A DNA stretch of 64,000 nt from Terriglobia bacterium (GTDB taxonomy: Bacteria > Acidobacteriota > Terriglobia > Acidiferrales > UBA7541): the NCBI GenBank assembly GCA_020073375.1, contig JAIQFG010000001.1, positions 166,046 through 230,045 on the forward strand, in the 5' to 3' direction. Numbering within the stretch: position 1 is the stretch's first letter; every line of letters begins with the position of its first letter. This document shows, piece after piece, positions 7,130 through 16,267 of the stretch. The notes under the pieces are model-generated. The model was not told the DNA's origin, did not search any database, and worked only from the letters and a program-made list of their open reading frames with translations. The translations under genes and the position numbers were made by a program.

Positions 7130-10100
7130 TAGAAATGTACCCTCATCAGAATATCCATCGAACGCATGGACTTGGGGCCGGTAAGCAGTCCCGCATCTAC
7201 GGCGTCAACCACGGTAATCACGTTGGAAAAGTTCGGCGAATTGGTCAGGTTCTGCGTTTCCCAGCGAAGCTGGAATGTGTATTTTCCGTCCGGCCCGAAA
7301 TGCATGCGGCGTTCCAGCGCCAGGTTCACGTTAAATGTCGATGGGCCGACGATGGTGCCGCGCGCGGCGTTGCCGAACGTCCCGGTGGCGGGCAATTGGA
7401 AGGCCTTGACGTTGAAAAATTGCGTCGTGGTCTGCTGGCCGGACGGAAGATTCGGGTCGCCGATGCGGTCGGGGCGCTGGGAGAGCAGCGGTCCAACACT
7501 GTTGGTAAACGAAGCTGAGATATACGGCGTGAGATGGCTGCCGGTGTTGTATTGCGTGGTGCCGATCACCTCCCAGTTGCCGAACAGCTTTGCGCCCGTG
7601 CCGCTGCGCAGCCAGTGCCGGCGGTCGCCGAACGGCAGGTCGTAGCCGAACGTCGAGCGAATGTCGTGGCGGATATCGAAGAAAGAATTTCCGCGTTCCG
7701 CCGCCAGATTGTTGTAATCCTGGATCAGGCCGCTGATATGCCCGGCCCCCACCACGCTGGCATCGTCGATGGAATGCCCGAGCGTGTACAGGAACAACAT
7801 GCGCAAGCCGTTGGACATTCTTCTTTGCACGCGAACCTGCAGGCCGTTGTAGATCGAATCGCCGCCCGAGGTTTCGTAGGTGAAGTCCTGGGCGTTCGCG
7901 ATCCTGCGCCGCTGGTCGGAACCGATCTGGCTGCCGGGCGTGGGCTGGTTCGGATCGGAGACCAGATCCAGATGCGTGCCTTTGGTTCCCGTGTAGAGAA
8001 TTTCCATGATGTATTGATTTCCGAACTGATGCTCGAGCGATAGATTCCAGATTTGCGCGTAGCCGATTTTGTACCGCGGGTCCACCGCGATCGTATTGGT
8101 TACCAACCCGTTCGAGGTCTGCACGGGCGCGGCCGGAAATCCGTTCTCCAGCGTGAGCAGTTGCGCAGCCGAAGTATTCAGCGTGGTCGCGACCGCCCCG
8201 GGTGTCGGCGGCTGGTTGATCATTTCCTCGAAGATCTGGTCGAGGATCGACCCGTTATAAAACACGCCGTACCCCGCGCGGATCACCGGGCCGCCGTGGC
8301 TGAAGGGTCTCCACGCAATTCCGATGCGCGGGGCAAATTCATCATTCTTCGCATACACCAGCGAATTGGGCAGCGTGTTTCCGGTATATGGATTCTTGTT
8401 CCCGGGTTGCACCACTGCGGCGCTCGTGATGGCGGGATTCACGATGACGGTCGCGAGGTGATTGTATTTCTCGGAAAACGGCGTGTACCTTTCATAGCGC
8501 ACCCCGTAGTTGATCGAGAATCGGGAACTCACCCGCCAATCGTCCTGCGCGTACGCGTCAAATTGCCATTGCCGACCGTAGTTGGCCGAGCCGTATTGCA
8601 CCGTGGTCTGCTGCGGCAGGCCCAGCAGGAAATCCGCAAGATCGGAGCCCGGAAGATTTGCGATGGGGTTACCGGACGCGTCCAGTTGCCCGGTCATGAG
8701 TCCGGTGAATTGGAACACGCCGCGCGACGAAGGATCCGTGTACGGATTGAGCTGCCTGCGCCGGATTTCCGCGCCGAAGCGGAGCGTGTCGTGCGGAAGC
8801 GTGACGGAAATGTCGTCCATGATCCGCAAGGTCTGATTGCGCACCAGCGAAGGCGATGGATCGGCCAGGGGCTCGAAGTTGGTCAGCGCAAGTTCGGGAG
8901 ACCCGAAATCGATGGGCGCGGACGAAACGCCCGTAATTCCGGCTGCCGCGGCGAGGTTGTTGATGTATGCGTTGTTGCTCAGGGACTGAAGGCGGCTGCG
9001 GTTGAAGTTGACACGGGTTTCATTCAGCAGGCGCGGGGTCCAGTTCTGCGTGAATGTGAATGTGGCGTTCTGATCGAATGTATCGGTATTGGCGTACAGC
9101 GAAGGAAATGGCGTCAATGCCTGGCCGCGAGCGGAGACAAAATTCACAACTCCTGAAACGCTGAGCTTCTGCGAAATCGTGTGCAACACGCGGAAATTTC
9201 CGACGTCAATCGATTGCGGGCTGGTGGTCAGCAAATGGTAATTGTCAATGTTGGTCGCGCCGTTCGCGGTCGCCAAACCGGTCAGGTTCGGCTGGGGGAA
9301 CAGTCCGATCAGTTTTTTCGCGGCGTTGTCGAGCCGGCTGCTCGGGATCTGGCATCCCGCGCCGTTGCCCAGGTCCGGGAACAGCTGCCGCGGCCCGGAA
9401 ATATTGGTCAGTGGATCAAATATTTGCAGCGGATTGCCGTTGGCATCCAGCAAGCCGCAGAAATTCCCGCTGCGTTCCGCATCGTTCGGCATGTTTCCGA
9501 ACAGGTCTTGCGCATTCGTGCGGCGCGTCATCTCATAGTTGGCGAACCAGAAGGTGCGGTCGGTGCCATTGTAGATTTTCGGGATGGTCAGCGGCCCGCC
9601 GATGTTGGCGCCGAACCTTTCGCTGTAATGCGCAACCTTTTCGGCGGCCGGGCCGTTGATGGCGTAGGGCCGCGCATCCCATACGGAATTGTCGTAGTAA
9701 TCGTAGAGCGTTGCGTGCATCTGATTGGACCCGAGATGCTTGATGGTGTTGCGAACCGTGACGTCGGCCACACCGCCGGCCAGATTGTCGCCGGGCGCGC
9801 CGCCAGCCTTCGAGTGCTTACTGCCTGAGGACTGATGCTTCGGCTTTTTCGTTGCCCCGGACCCAGAAGATCCCGAGGTGCCGTCGATGACGGACAAATC
9901 GTCCTGGCCGTCGTCGAGTCCGGCCGCGGTGGAACCACGCCCCACTGCGCCGCTAATCAAATAGGCATCCGACGATGAAGAGGGTGACGGCTGATAGGCT
10001 CCGCTCCCAGCCGTGGAATTTTGGGGAACCGAAGTGGATTGCTGGCCGGTATCCGCATTCGCCGTGAGTATCCCGTCAGGCTCCACTTGGTCAAAGCCGC

Positions 10101-10821
10101 CTTTTTTTGACTTCGTCGATTTCTGCGCCGATGCGGTTGCGGTCGCCGCCTTGGCATGTTTCGGATTTGGCGTTGCGGACGCAGCGGGAGCGGCTGCGCT
10201 TTCGGCGGATTTCGCGGGCGCTGCGGAAGTATCCCCGGCGGCGGCAGCCTTGTGATGTTTCTTCGTGGCTGCGGCGGAATCGCCGGCATCGGCCTGGTCG
10301 GCCTTCACCGATTCCTGCTTCGGTGTTGCATCCGCGGTTTCCGCGGGCTTTGCTTCGGCCGTGTCCGGCTGCTCGGCGCTGCCCTTGCGGCGCAGGACCA
10401 GATCGATAGACTCGGGCATGGTCATCTGGGGCGCGGAACCCGCCTTCACTTCGCTATCCCAGATCGCGGCGCCCAGGCCGAGTTGCGTGGCCTCGATGTG
10501 ATACTGGCCCGCGGGCACGTCCGGCACGGTGAACTGGCCGTCCTCGTCGGTGAGCGTTCCCCAGCCCTTGCCGGAGGCCACGTGGCGGATGCGCACGGTC
10601 GCGCCCGGAACTACAGCGCCGCGCACGGTCCGCACCATGCCGCGAAGCGTCACGTTGGCCGCGGCTTGCTCTGACGAGGCAGACGCCGCACCGGCCACGG
10701 CTGGCGCCGCATCCTGCGCCGCGGCGCGCGCTGCAAATGTGCCGCAACTCGCAACTGCGAGAACCAGCGGCAATACCACTGCCCCCAGAATTCCGCTGAC
10801 TTTCATCCGCTTGCTCAACAT
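7129..10821 (-). CDS. Oar-type TonB-dependent receptor with N-terminal CarboxypepD_reg-like domain
   Basis: This is a protein of about 1,230 aa. I start at ATG 10821, which has GGGAGGAAG upstream and gives a signal peptide; the frame extends to 10935 with an implausible Cys/Arg-rich leader. After the signal peptide comes a carboxypeptidase-regulatory-like fold (TLRGMVRTVRGAVVPGATVR...). A stretch of about 190 residues dominated by Ala, Lys, Ser and Thr follows (about residues 140-330), then a plug-like part and an outer-membrane barrel ending in an aromatic residue (ILMRVHF). Oar-like proteins are large outer-membrane proteins; substrates are mostly unknown. The low-complexity stretch is unusual in length. 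It lies 46 nt after the ABC exporter gene and overlaps the VWFA gene. Confidence 0.85.
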   Translation of the reverse strand: MLSKRMKVSGILGAVVLPLVLAVASCGTFAARAAAQDAAPAVAGAASASSEQAAANVTLRGMVRTVRGAVVPGATVRIRHVASGKGWGTLTDEDGQFTVPDVPAGQYHIEATQLGLGAAIWDSEVKAGSAPQMTMPESIDLVLRRKGSAEQPDTAEAKPAETADATPKQESVKADQADAGDSAAATKKHHKAAAAGDTSAAPAKSAESAAAPAASATPNPKHAKAATATASAQKSTKSKKGGFDQVEPDGILTANADTGQQSTSVPQNSTAGSGAYQPSPSSSSDAYLISGAVGRGSTAAGLDDGQDDLSVIDGTSGSSGSGATKKPKHQSSGSKHSKAGGAPGDNLAGGVADVTVRNTIKHLGSNQMHATLYDYYDNSVWDARPYAINGPAAEKVAHYSERFGANIGGPLTIPKIYNGTDRTFWFANYEMTRRTNAQDLFGNMPNDAERSGNFCGLLDANGNPLQIFDPLTNISGPRQLFPDLGNGAGCQIPSSRLDNAAKKLIGLFPQPNLTGLATANGATNIDNYHLLTTSPQSIDVGNFRVLHTISQKLSVSGVVNFVSARGQALTPFPSLYANTDTFDQNATFTFTQNWTPRLLNETRVNFNRSRLQSLSNNAYINNLAAAAGITGVSSAPIDFGSPELALTNFEPLADPSPSLVRNQTLRIMDDISVTLPHDTLRFGAEIRRRQLNPYTDPSSRGVFQFTGLMTGQLDASGNPIANLPGSDLADFLLGLPQQTTVQYGSANYGRQWQFDAYAQDDWRVSSRFSINYGVRYERYTPFSEKYNHLATVIVNPAITSAAVVQPGNKNPYTGNTLPNSLVYAKNDEFAPRIGIAWRPFSHGGPVIRAGYGVFYNGSILDQIFEEMINQPPTPGAVATTLNTSAAQLLTLENGFPAAPVQTSNGLVTNTIAVDPRYKIGYAQIWNLSLEHQFGNQYIMEILYTGTKGTHLDLVSDPNQPTPGSQIGSDQRRRIANAQDFTYETSGGDSIYNGLQVRVQRRMSNGLRMLFLYTLGHSIDDASVVGAGHISGLIQDYNNLAAERGNSFFDIRHDIRSTFGYDLPFGDRRHWLRSGTGAKLFGNWEVIGTTQYNTGSHLTPYISASFTNSVGPLLSQRPDRIGDPNLPSGQQTTTQFFNVKAFQLPATGTFGNAARGTIVGPSTFNVNLALERRMHFGPDGKYTFQLRWETQNLTNSPNFSNVITVVDAVDAGLLTGPKSMRSMDILMRVHF

Positions 10822-10867
10822 AGCTTCCTCCCATTTCCATTTATCTGCATGGCCGTCCTTGCATCCC

Positions 10868-12715
10868 CTACAGGCGCGTGTCCGGCGAATCCATTTGCAG
10901 CGAATACAGCCTGCGATACACGCCTTCGCGCGCAATCAATTCCTCATGCCGTCCGAACTGCACGATCATTCCGTTTTCGATGACCGCAATTTTGTCGGCC
11001 CGACGCACGGACGAAAGCCGGTGCGCGATCACGAACACGGTCCGTCCTTGCGATATTTTTTCCAGGGCTTCCTGGATCAGCTCTTCCGACTCCGAGTCCA
11101 GGTGCGATGTGGCTTCGTCAAAGATCAAAATACGGGGATTCCGGAGGATGGCGCGAGCGATGGCGATGCGCTGGCGCTGCCCGCCGGAAAGCTGCACGCC
11201 GCGTTCGCCCACCTGGGTGAAATATCCGTCCGGCGACTCGAACAGGAAACCGTGCGCGTGCGCGGCCATGGCGGCGTCCACGATTTGCGCGTCGGTCGAG
11301 TCCGTATTCGCGTATGCGATGTTGTCGCGGCCCGTTCCGGAGAAAAGGTAGGTTTCCTGCGACACCACCCCGATTTGCTTGCGCAAGTGCTCCATGGGAA
11401 TGCGGTTGAGCGGCTTTCCGTCGAGCAGAATCCGGCCCTCGGTCGGGTTGTAAAAGCGCAGCAGCAGGTTGGCGATGGTCGTCTTTCCCCCGCCGCTCGG
11501 GCCCACCAGCGCGATCACTTCCCCGGCTTTAACGTGCATGGAAATATTCTTAAGCACCGGAATTTCCGGGTCGTAGCCGAAGCTCACGTTTTCAAAGCGC
11601 ACATCTCCGACGATTGGCGCCGCGGCATCCTCGACAATCGCCAGCTTGGGGAACGACGGCTTTTGCAACTCGCGCGACCGGGCCGTGGGTTCGGGCGTGA
11701 TGTCCATCACCTCGAACACGCGGTCGCCAGCCGCCAGAATTTTCTGGATCGAAAGGTTCATCTTGCTCAGTGATTTCACCGGGCCGTACAGCTTGTCCAG
11801 GTAGGTGACGAATGCGACCAAGCCGCCGATCGTGATGCTGCCCGCGACCACAACCCACGGTGTTCCCACCTTGATCACGATCAGCGTGCCCGCAAATATG
11901 CACAGCTCCACGCTGGTGGAATACAGCGCTGAAAGTTTCTTCAGCCGCACGCGCCCTTGCAGCAGCTCTCCTGATTTTTTCGCGAACCGCGACACCTCGA
12001 ATTTTTCCGCGCAGAATGTTTTCACCACGCGCACGCCGCCGATGGCCTCCTCCGCAAGGCTGGACATGTCCCCCACCAGGTTTCGCACCCGCCGCGAGAA
12101 TTGTTTCACCGGCTTGCGGAAAAACAGCACCGAACATGACAGGGCCACGACCGTTGGCAGCAGGAACAGCGTCAGCTTCACGCTCACCGCGAACATGGCA
12201 GCCAGCGCGCCGACCAGCTTCACGGTTTCCGAGCCGATGTTTTGCATCAGCGTGTCCAGGAATCCTTCTACCGTGTCGATATCGCCCGAAATGCGCGATA
12301 GCATGTCCCCGGTGCGTCCTCGGTCGAAGCACTCCACGGGCAGCGCCATGGTGTGCTCGTACAAATCGCAGCGCACGCGGTTCACCAACCGTTGATTGGC
12401 CAGTTCCTGCAGCACGTCCGAACCGAAATCGAAAACTTGCTGGCCCACAAACGCTCCCGTCAGCAGCCACACCACGGCCGGCAGACGAGTCAGGTCCTGA
12501 TGGCGGATGACCCGGTCCAGCAACATGAATCCGAAAATCCATGGCCGCGCGAGGTCGAGCAGCGTGCTGCCGACGATGCATGTGCCCAGCGTCATCAGAA
12601 TCGGCCACACGCCGGCGGCATATCGCATCAGCCTGCGGAAAGTTCCCTTCCGCGACTGTTCGGTGGGGCGCAGGAACGCCTGGCTTCCCTTCGGAATTTC
12701 GACCTTGTCGTTCAT
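10868..12715 (-). CDS. MsbA-type ABC exporter (fused permease and ATPase)
   Basis: This protein of about 615 aa has an N-terminal six-helix type I exporter membrane domain (about residues 30-330) and a C-terminal ATPase. Walker A is GPSGGGKTT (about 401), the signature LSGGQRQRIAIARAI (about 508), Walker B ILIFDEATSHLD and the H-loop VIAHRLSS. All catalytic motifs are intact, so a homodimer could be active. The family exports lipids, lipid-linked sugars, peptides or drugs, and sequence alone does not give the cargo. I chose ATG 12715 (preceded by AAGGA); TTG 12736 overlaps the previous gene. It starts 11 nt after the last of three APH-fold genes, implying a shared transcript and pathway. Confidence 0.9.
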   Translation of the reverse strand: MNDKVEIPKGSQAFLRPTEQSRKGTFRRLMRYAAGVWPILMTLGTCIVGSTLLDLARPWIFGFMLLDRVIRHQDLTRLPAVVWLLTGAFVGQQVFDFGSDVLQELANQRLVNRVRCDLYEHTMALPVECFDRGRTGDMLSRISGDIDTVEGFLDTLMQNIGSETVKLVGALAAMFAVSVKLTLFLLPTVVALSCSVLFFRKPVKQFSRRVRNLVGDMSSLAEEAIGGVRVVKTFCAEKFEVSRFAKKSGELLQGRVRLKKLSALYSTSVELCIFAGTLIVIKVGTPWVVVAGSITIGGLVAFVTYLDKLYGPVKSLSKMNLSIQKILAAGDRVFEVMDITPEPTARSRELQKPSFPKLAIVEDAAAPIVGDVRFENVSFGYDPEIPVLKNISMHVKAGEVIALVGPSGGGKTTIANLLLRFYNPTEGRILLDGKPLNRIPMEHLRKQIGVVSQETYLFSGTGRDNIAYANTDSTDAQIVDAAMAAHAHGFLFESPDGYFTQVGERGVQLSGGQRQRIAIARAILRNPRILIFDEATSHLDSESEELIQEALEKISQGRTVFVIAHRLSSVRRADKIAVIENGMIVQFGRHEELIAREGVYRRLYSLQMDSPDTRL

Positions 12716-12726
12716 CTCTTCCTTGC

Positions 12727-13794
12727 TCACCGGCAAAACTCCAGGGCCCGTTTGATTTCCTGCAAATAAAATTCCTCGAGCTGTTCCCAGCTCTTTTCGC
12801 CTTTGTTGCGCGACTTTTTCAAGCCGCCCAGCAAACTGTGAAACACGAATACGGCCCAGTAGCAGCCCAGGCTCTCCGCGGCCCGGGGCACTTTGGCCAG
12901 ATAGGTTGTAAGGAAAGCCGTCGTGGCGCGCTCGGCTCGTTCCATGTCATACCCTTCCTTGAACGCCGTCAGCCGCAGGACGCGGACAAATTCCGCGGCG
13001 TCCTTGGCGGGATCGGACGGACGGCAGCGGTCGAGGTCGATGACGCTGGTCGCCACGGGGCTCAAAAATACGTGGTCGTGGTGGTAGCGGCCGTGCGTGC
13101 ACACGAAGTAACGGTTCGCGGCCAGTTGCGCCACGCGCTGCTCCAGCTGATCCATCACCTCGCGAACCATGTCCAGTTTTTCCGGGCGCGCTGCAGCCGC
13201 CTTGATTACGCGGCTCGCCATGCGAAACAGTTTCAACGAATCCCAATCCGAGTCCGGCGCGCCCAAGCTCAAGGAAGATAGGTGCATGGCGGCCAGCCAT
13301 TCCGCGGCCTCGCCGCTTCCCGAGACCAGGTCGATGGACGTGTCCCCGTCGAACACGGCGCCTAGCGGGGTTCCCGGAACGCCTCGCATGAAAAGCAACG
13401 AGTGCTCGGCAATAAATCCGAGCGGCTCGGGCACCTGGTATCGTCCTGACTTATTGAATCCGTTGTTCCACAATTCCAGGTTGGCTTGATAGCAGTGCGC
13501 GCCCAGCTCGTCACCGTAGAGCTTCGCGTAGACTACGTTGTCCGGACCGAACGTGTAGCGCAGCGTCAGCCGTCCGGTGCCGGTGTTCTGGATAATCTTC
13601 GCATCGCAATCCGAGGCCGACGCCGTGTTCCCGGGCCCGAGCTTCGGACAAATTCGCGAGGCGATAAATTCCGCGGAAATAAATTCCGATGCTTTCTGCG
13701 CCAGCGCCTGCTTGGAACTTCCGGAGTCGGACAGCAAGCCTTCCGCCATCGGCGGCCCCATGCTGGACCATTGTTTCTGCTCTGCGATGCCCAT
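12727..13794 (-). CDS. APH-fold phosphotransferase-like protein, catalytic Asp replaced (paralog 1)
   Basis: This gene encodes about 355 aa from ATG 13794 (AAGGG upstream); the frame also opens earlier at GTG 13878, overlapping the previous gene. The fold is that of aminoglycoside/choline phosphotransferases: a Lys-bearing strand (VVYAKLYGDE), a Pro-rich hinge (YQVPEPLGFI), and the catalytic region THGRYHHDHVF followed by VIDLDRCRPSDPAKD. In active family members the first motif is HGD with a downstream Asn. Here Asp is Arg236 and the Asn position is His, so ordinary phosphotransfer is doubtful. The metal-binding Asp of VIDLD is kept. It lies between paralog 2 and the ABC exporter. It may bind nucleotide or a small molecule without catalysis. 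Confidence 0.75.
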   Translation of the reverse strand: MGIAEQKQWSSMGPPMAEGLLSDSGSSKQALAQKASEFISAEFIASRICPKLGPGNTASASDCDAKIIQNTGTGRLTLRYTFGPDNVVYAKLYGDELGAHCYQANLELWNNGFNKSGRYQVPEPLGFIAEHSLLFMRGVPGTPLGAVFDGDTSIDLVSGSGEAAEWLAAMHLSSLSLGAPDSDWDSLKLFRMASRVIKAAAARPEKLDMVREVMDQLEQRVAQLAANRYFVCTHGRYHHDHVFLSPVATSVIDLDRCRPSDPAKDAAEFVRVLRLTAFKEGYDMERAERATTAFLTTYLAKVPRAAESLGCYWAVFVFHSLLGGLKKSRNKGEKSWEQLEEFYLQEIKRALEFCR

Positions 13795-13838
13795 CGGCTG
13801 CCCTTTCAGATATAAATCCAAAACCTTCGCGGACCGCG

Positions 13839-14876
13839 TTACGCGGCCATTTCCGAAACCGCGCCGCACCGCACCCACCGCTCAAATTCCGCCTGGTACG
13901 CCCGGCCCATCGATTCGCGCTGCGCTGCGTCAACTTTCCTGTTCTTCAACAATTTTGCGAACGCCTTGAAGGCCAGCAGCGCGCGAAAATACGCCAGGTT
14001 TTCCAGGTTCCCCGCGCTGTGCGCGCCGTATTCCGAGACGAATTCCTGCGCTACGCGCTCGGCGCGATCCGGATCGCCCCGTTCCTCCAGGCACGTCTTC
14101 TTCAGCACGTGGCAGAAGCGCGCCACGTCCTTCGCCGGGTCCGACAGGCACAGCTTTTCCACATCGATTACCGTGGCGCGGCTCCCATCGATGAACACAT
14201 GCGCGGGGCGGAATTGCCCGTGCATCGGCGCCACTGCCGGCGAGGCATTGCTCTTCGGCGTAACCGCTCGCAGATCGTGGATCATGTCGATCAGAAGGCT
14301 GGAATGCTCCGGGCACTCGGCGGCAACTTTTGCGACTGCATCCGCGATCTTCAGGATTTCGAGTTTTTCGCAGGGGGATTCCGCGCGCAGCCCGGGTATC
14401 GCCGTGTTCTGGAATTTCACCAGCCACTGCGCCGCCAGCCGAGCATCTGTCAGGGATGCTTCCAGGGGAACGCTCCCCGCGCGCTGGTCCATCGGCGCGC
14501 CTTCGGCGGAGCGCATCAGCACCAAGTTCGCTTCGGGAACGATTCCCAACGGTTCGGGAACTTCCAGGATCGAGCCGGAAACGAACCCGTTCGTCCAAAG
14601 ATGCGTGAGCGAGCGGTGCGCCTCATCTGCGGCCGCGAAATCAAAATAGGCTTTGCCGTAAATGCGCGCGGAGGCGCCGGCGGAATACAGCAGCGTAGAT
14701 CTGCCCGCGGCCTTGTTCCGGACGATCTCGAAACGCCACTCGGGCTGCGCGCCTTTGTTCGCGGATTCCGGCAGCAAAGCGAGCACGCGCTCGCGGACAA
14801 AATCCGGATTGCCGAACACGGCTTCCTGATTCTGTTTCCATGCCCGCCGGTCTTGCCTTGTGCCTTCTCGACCCAT
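13839..14876 (-). CDS. APH-fold phosphotransferase-like protein, catalytic Asp replaced (paralog 2)
   Basis: This gene encodes about 345 aa from ATG 14876, which has AGAGGAAA upstream and begins 29 nt after the stop of paralog 3. It shares layout and phrases with paralog 1: YGKAYFDF for the ATP-binding Lys strand, LEVPEPLGIV at the hinge, then MHGQFRPAHVF and VIDVEKLCLSDPAKD. The catalytic HGD is HGQ here (Gln221), and the usual Asn is His. The second acidic motif is intact. This combination suggests a pseudokinase or an altered chemistry. Tandem arrangement of three related genes in the same order and orientation points to duplication within the operon. Confidence 0.75.
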   Translation of the reverse strand: MGREGTRQDRRAWKQNQEAVFGNPDFVRERVLALLPESANKGAQPEWRFEIVRNKAAGRSTLLYSAGASARIYGKAYFDFAAADEAHRSLTHLWTNGFVSGSILEVPEPLGIVPEANLVLMRSAEGAPMDQRAGSVPLEASLTDARLAAQWLVKFQNTAIPGLRAESPCEKLEILKIADAVAKVAAECPEHSSLLIDMIHDLRAVTPKSNASPAVAPMHGQFRPAHVFIDGSRATVIDVEKLCLSDPAKDVARFCHVLKKTCLEERGDPDRAERVAQEFVSEYGAHSAGNLENLAYFRALLAFKAFAKLLKNRKVDAAQRESMGRAYQAEFERWVRCGAVSEMAA

Positions 14877-14905
14877 TCGTTTCCTCTCGCCAATCGATTC
14901 CACGA

Positions 14906-16267
14906 CTAAGCGGATGCCTTTCGTGTGCCCGCATCCGGAGGTTCCGCTTCCGCCGGAGCCACGCCGGATTCCCGCACGCACTGCATGTACATCGCGACGC
15001 GCGCCGGATTCGTAACCTTCAGCACGCTGGCCACGTAATACAGCGCTTCAAGGCTGGAGAGCGCCGCGTACGGAGCCACGCGCGCGCTGATCGCATTCCC
15101 CAGGGCTTCCGGCATGGCGCCGAAATAGCTTTCCAGGAACGCATCGATTTCCCGGTCCGCGAATTCAATCGACTTCTCCAGTGAGTAGGCGGTGGTCCTC
15201 ATGTGGCCCACAAACGATCCGAGGTCGCGTGCCGGATCTCCGATGCAGAAGCGTTCAAAATCAATCACCGTCACGAAATTGTTTGCCACGTAGACGTGAT
15301 CGGGATGGAAATCGCCATGGACGTGCGTGGCGGCCACGCCCTGAAAAAGATCGAAGCGCTGCTCGATGGCCGCGGCATATTGCCGCAACTCGGATTCAAG
15401 CTGCGGCTGGTCGTTCTTCAGCGCGTCGACAAACGTCCGCAGCGAAGCCTTTTCGGCTTCGTAAGCGCACTCGCGGAGAGATTCCAACGGCATGTTGTGC
15501 AGTTTCGCCAGCCATTGCCCGGTCATGCGCGCGTGATTGAAGGAAATGTCGTTGCCATCGCCCAGGAACGATCGCAGCTTTGTTCCGCGCGCTTTTTCCT
15601 GGATGATCATGCGCAAATCCTCGAAGTGGTGCAGCGGCTGGGGAATCCGGAATTGATGGTCCTGGCCGAAGCCCGCCCCCCAAAGCAGCCGCATGGCCTC
15701 AAACTCCTTGGCCGCTTTTCCCACCGCCCGCGTGGTGTCCTGCTTGCCCACCAGTTCGACCACGTTCTGTTTTCCCGTTCTCTTGTCGGCCACCAGCAGC
15801 TTGTAGGCAAACACATGGCGGCTGCCCGGACGGCGGCGCATGGGTTGAATGGTCAGGTCAGCGATCGAGTGGTGCTCGGAAAAGATGCTTCCCAGCCGCG
15901 CGCGAAAATCGGAGTTGAACAGCGCTTCCGGCAGCGGCACCCGCACCGCGCACATCGCCAGCAGGGGCATCAAGAACAAAAATACGGCGCCTACCGGCGA
16001 GGCGCCTATCGAATGCGCTTGCGCAGCCAACTGAACCGTGTGGTGCGTGGATGGAAACTGATTCAGCAGGGAAACAACGCCAGGATGCGCGGAATGACCG
16101 GCGCTCCAGCCGATCGGGCCGCTGAGAGATGCAGTGCATTTGTCCATCCATCGGAGCGCGCCAGGGCGCGAATTTTTCTTCAGCACCGCCGCCCCAGCGG
16201 TTATATGCAGCCTTGAAGGCCGGCCCGCGCGACTCCATTCGCGCCCTGCATTTCGATTTGTTTTCAC
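14906..16267 (-). CDS. APH-fold phosphotransferase with intact HGD motif (paralog 3)
   Basis: The open frame is 453 codons. The only start coupled to the upstream gene is GTG 16267, whose TGA-overlapping GTGA arrangement and GGAG 8 nt upstream suggest coupled translation. The kinase-like fold, however, seems to begin only near residue 130, after a poorly conserved leader with one hydrophobic segment (AVFLFLMPLLAMCAV), so a later start is possible. The catalytic region is HVHGDFHPDHVYV (Asp319) and VIDFERFCIGDPARD, so unlike its two neighbours it keeps the catalytic Asp, while the Asn position is again His. It is the likely active member of the trio. The substrate is unknown. Confidence 0.75.
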   Translation of the reverse strand: MKTNRNAGREWSRAGRPSRLHITAGAAVLKKNSRPGALRWMDKCTASLSGPIGWSAGHSAHPGVVSLLNQFPSTHHTVQLAAQAHSIGASPVGAVFLFLMPLLAMCAVRVPLPEALFNSDFRARLGSIFSEHHSIADLTIQPMRRRPGSRHVFAYKLLVADKRTGKQNVVELVGKQDTTRAVGKAAKEFEAMRLLWGAGFGQDHQFRIPQPLHHFEDLRMIIQEKARGTKLRSFLGDGNDISFNHARMTGQWLAKLHNMPLESLRECAYEAEKASLRTFVDALKNDQPQLESELRQYAAAIEQRFDLFQGVAATHVHGDFHPDHVYVANNFVTVIDFERFCIGDPARDLGSFVGHMRTTAYSLEKSIEFADREIDAFLESYFGAMPEALGNAISARVAPYAALSSLEALYYVASVLKVTNPARVAMYMQCVRESGVAPAEAEPPDAGTRKASA

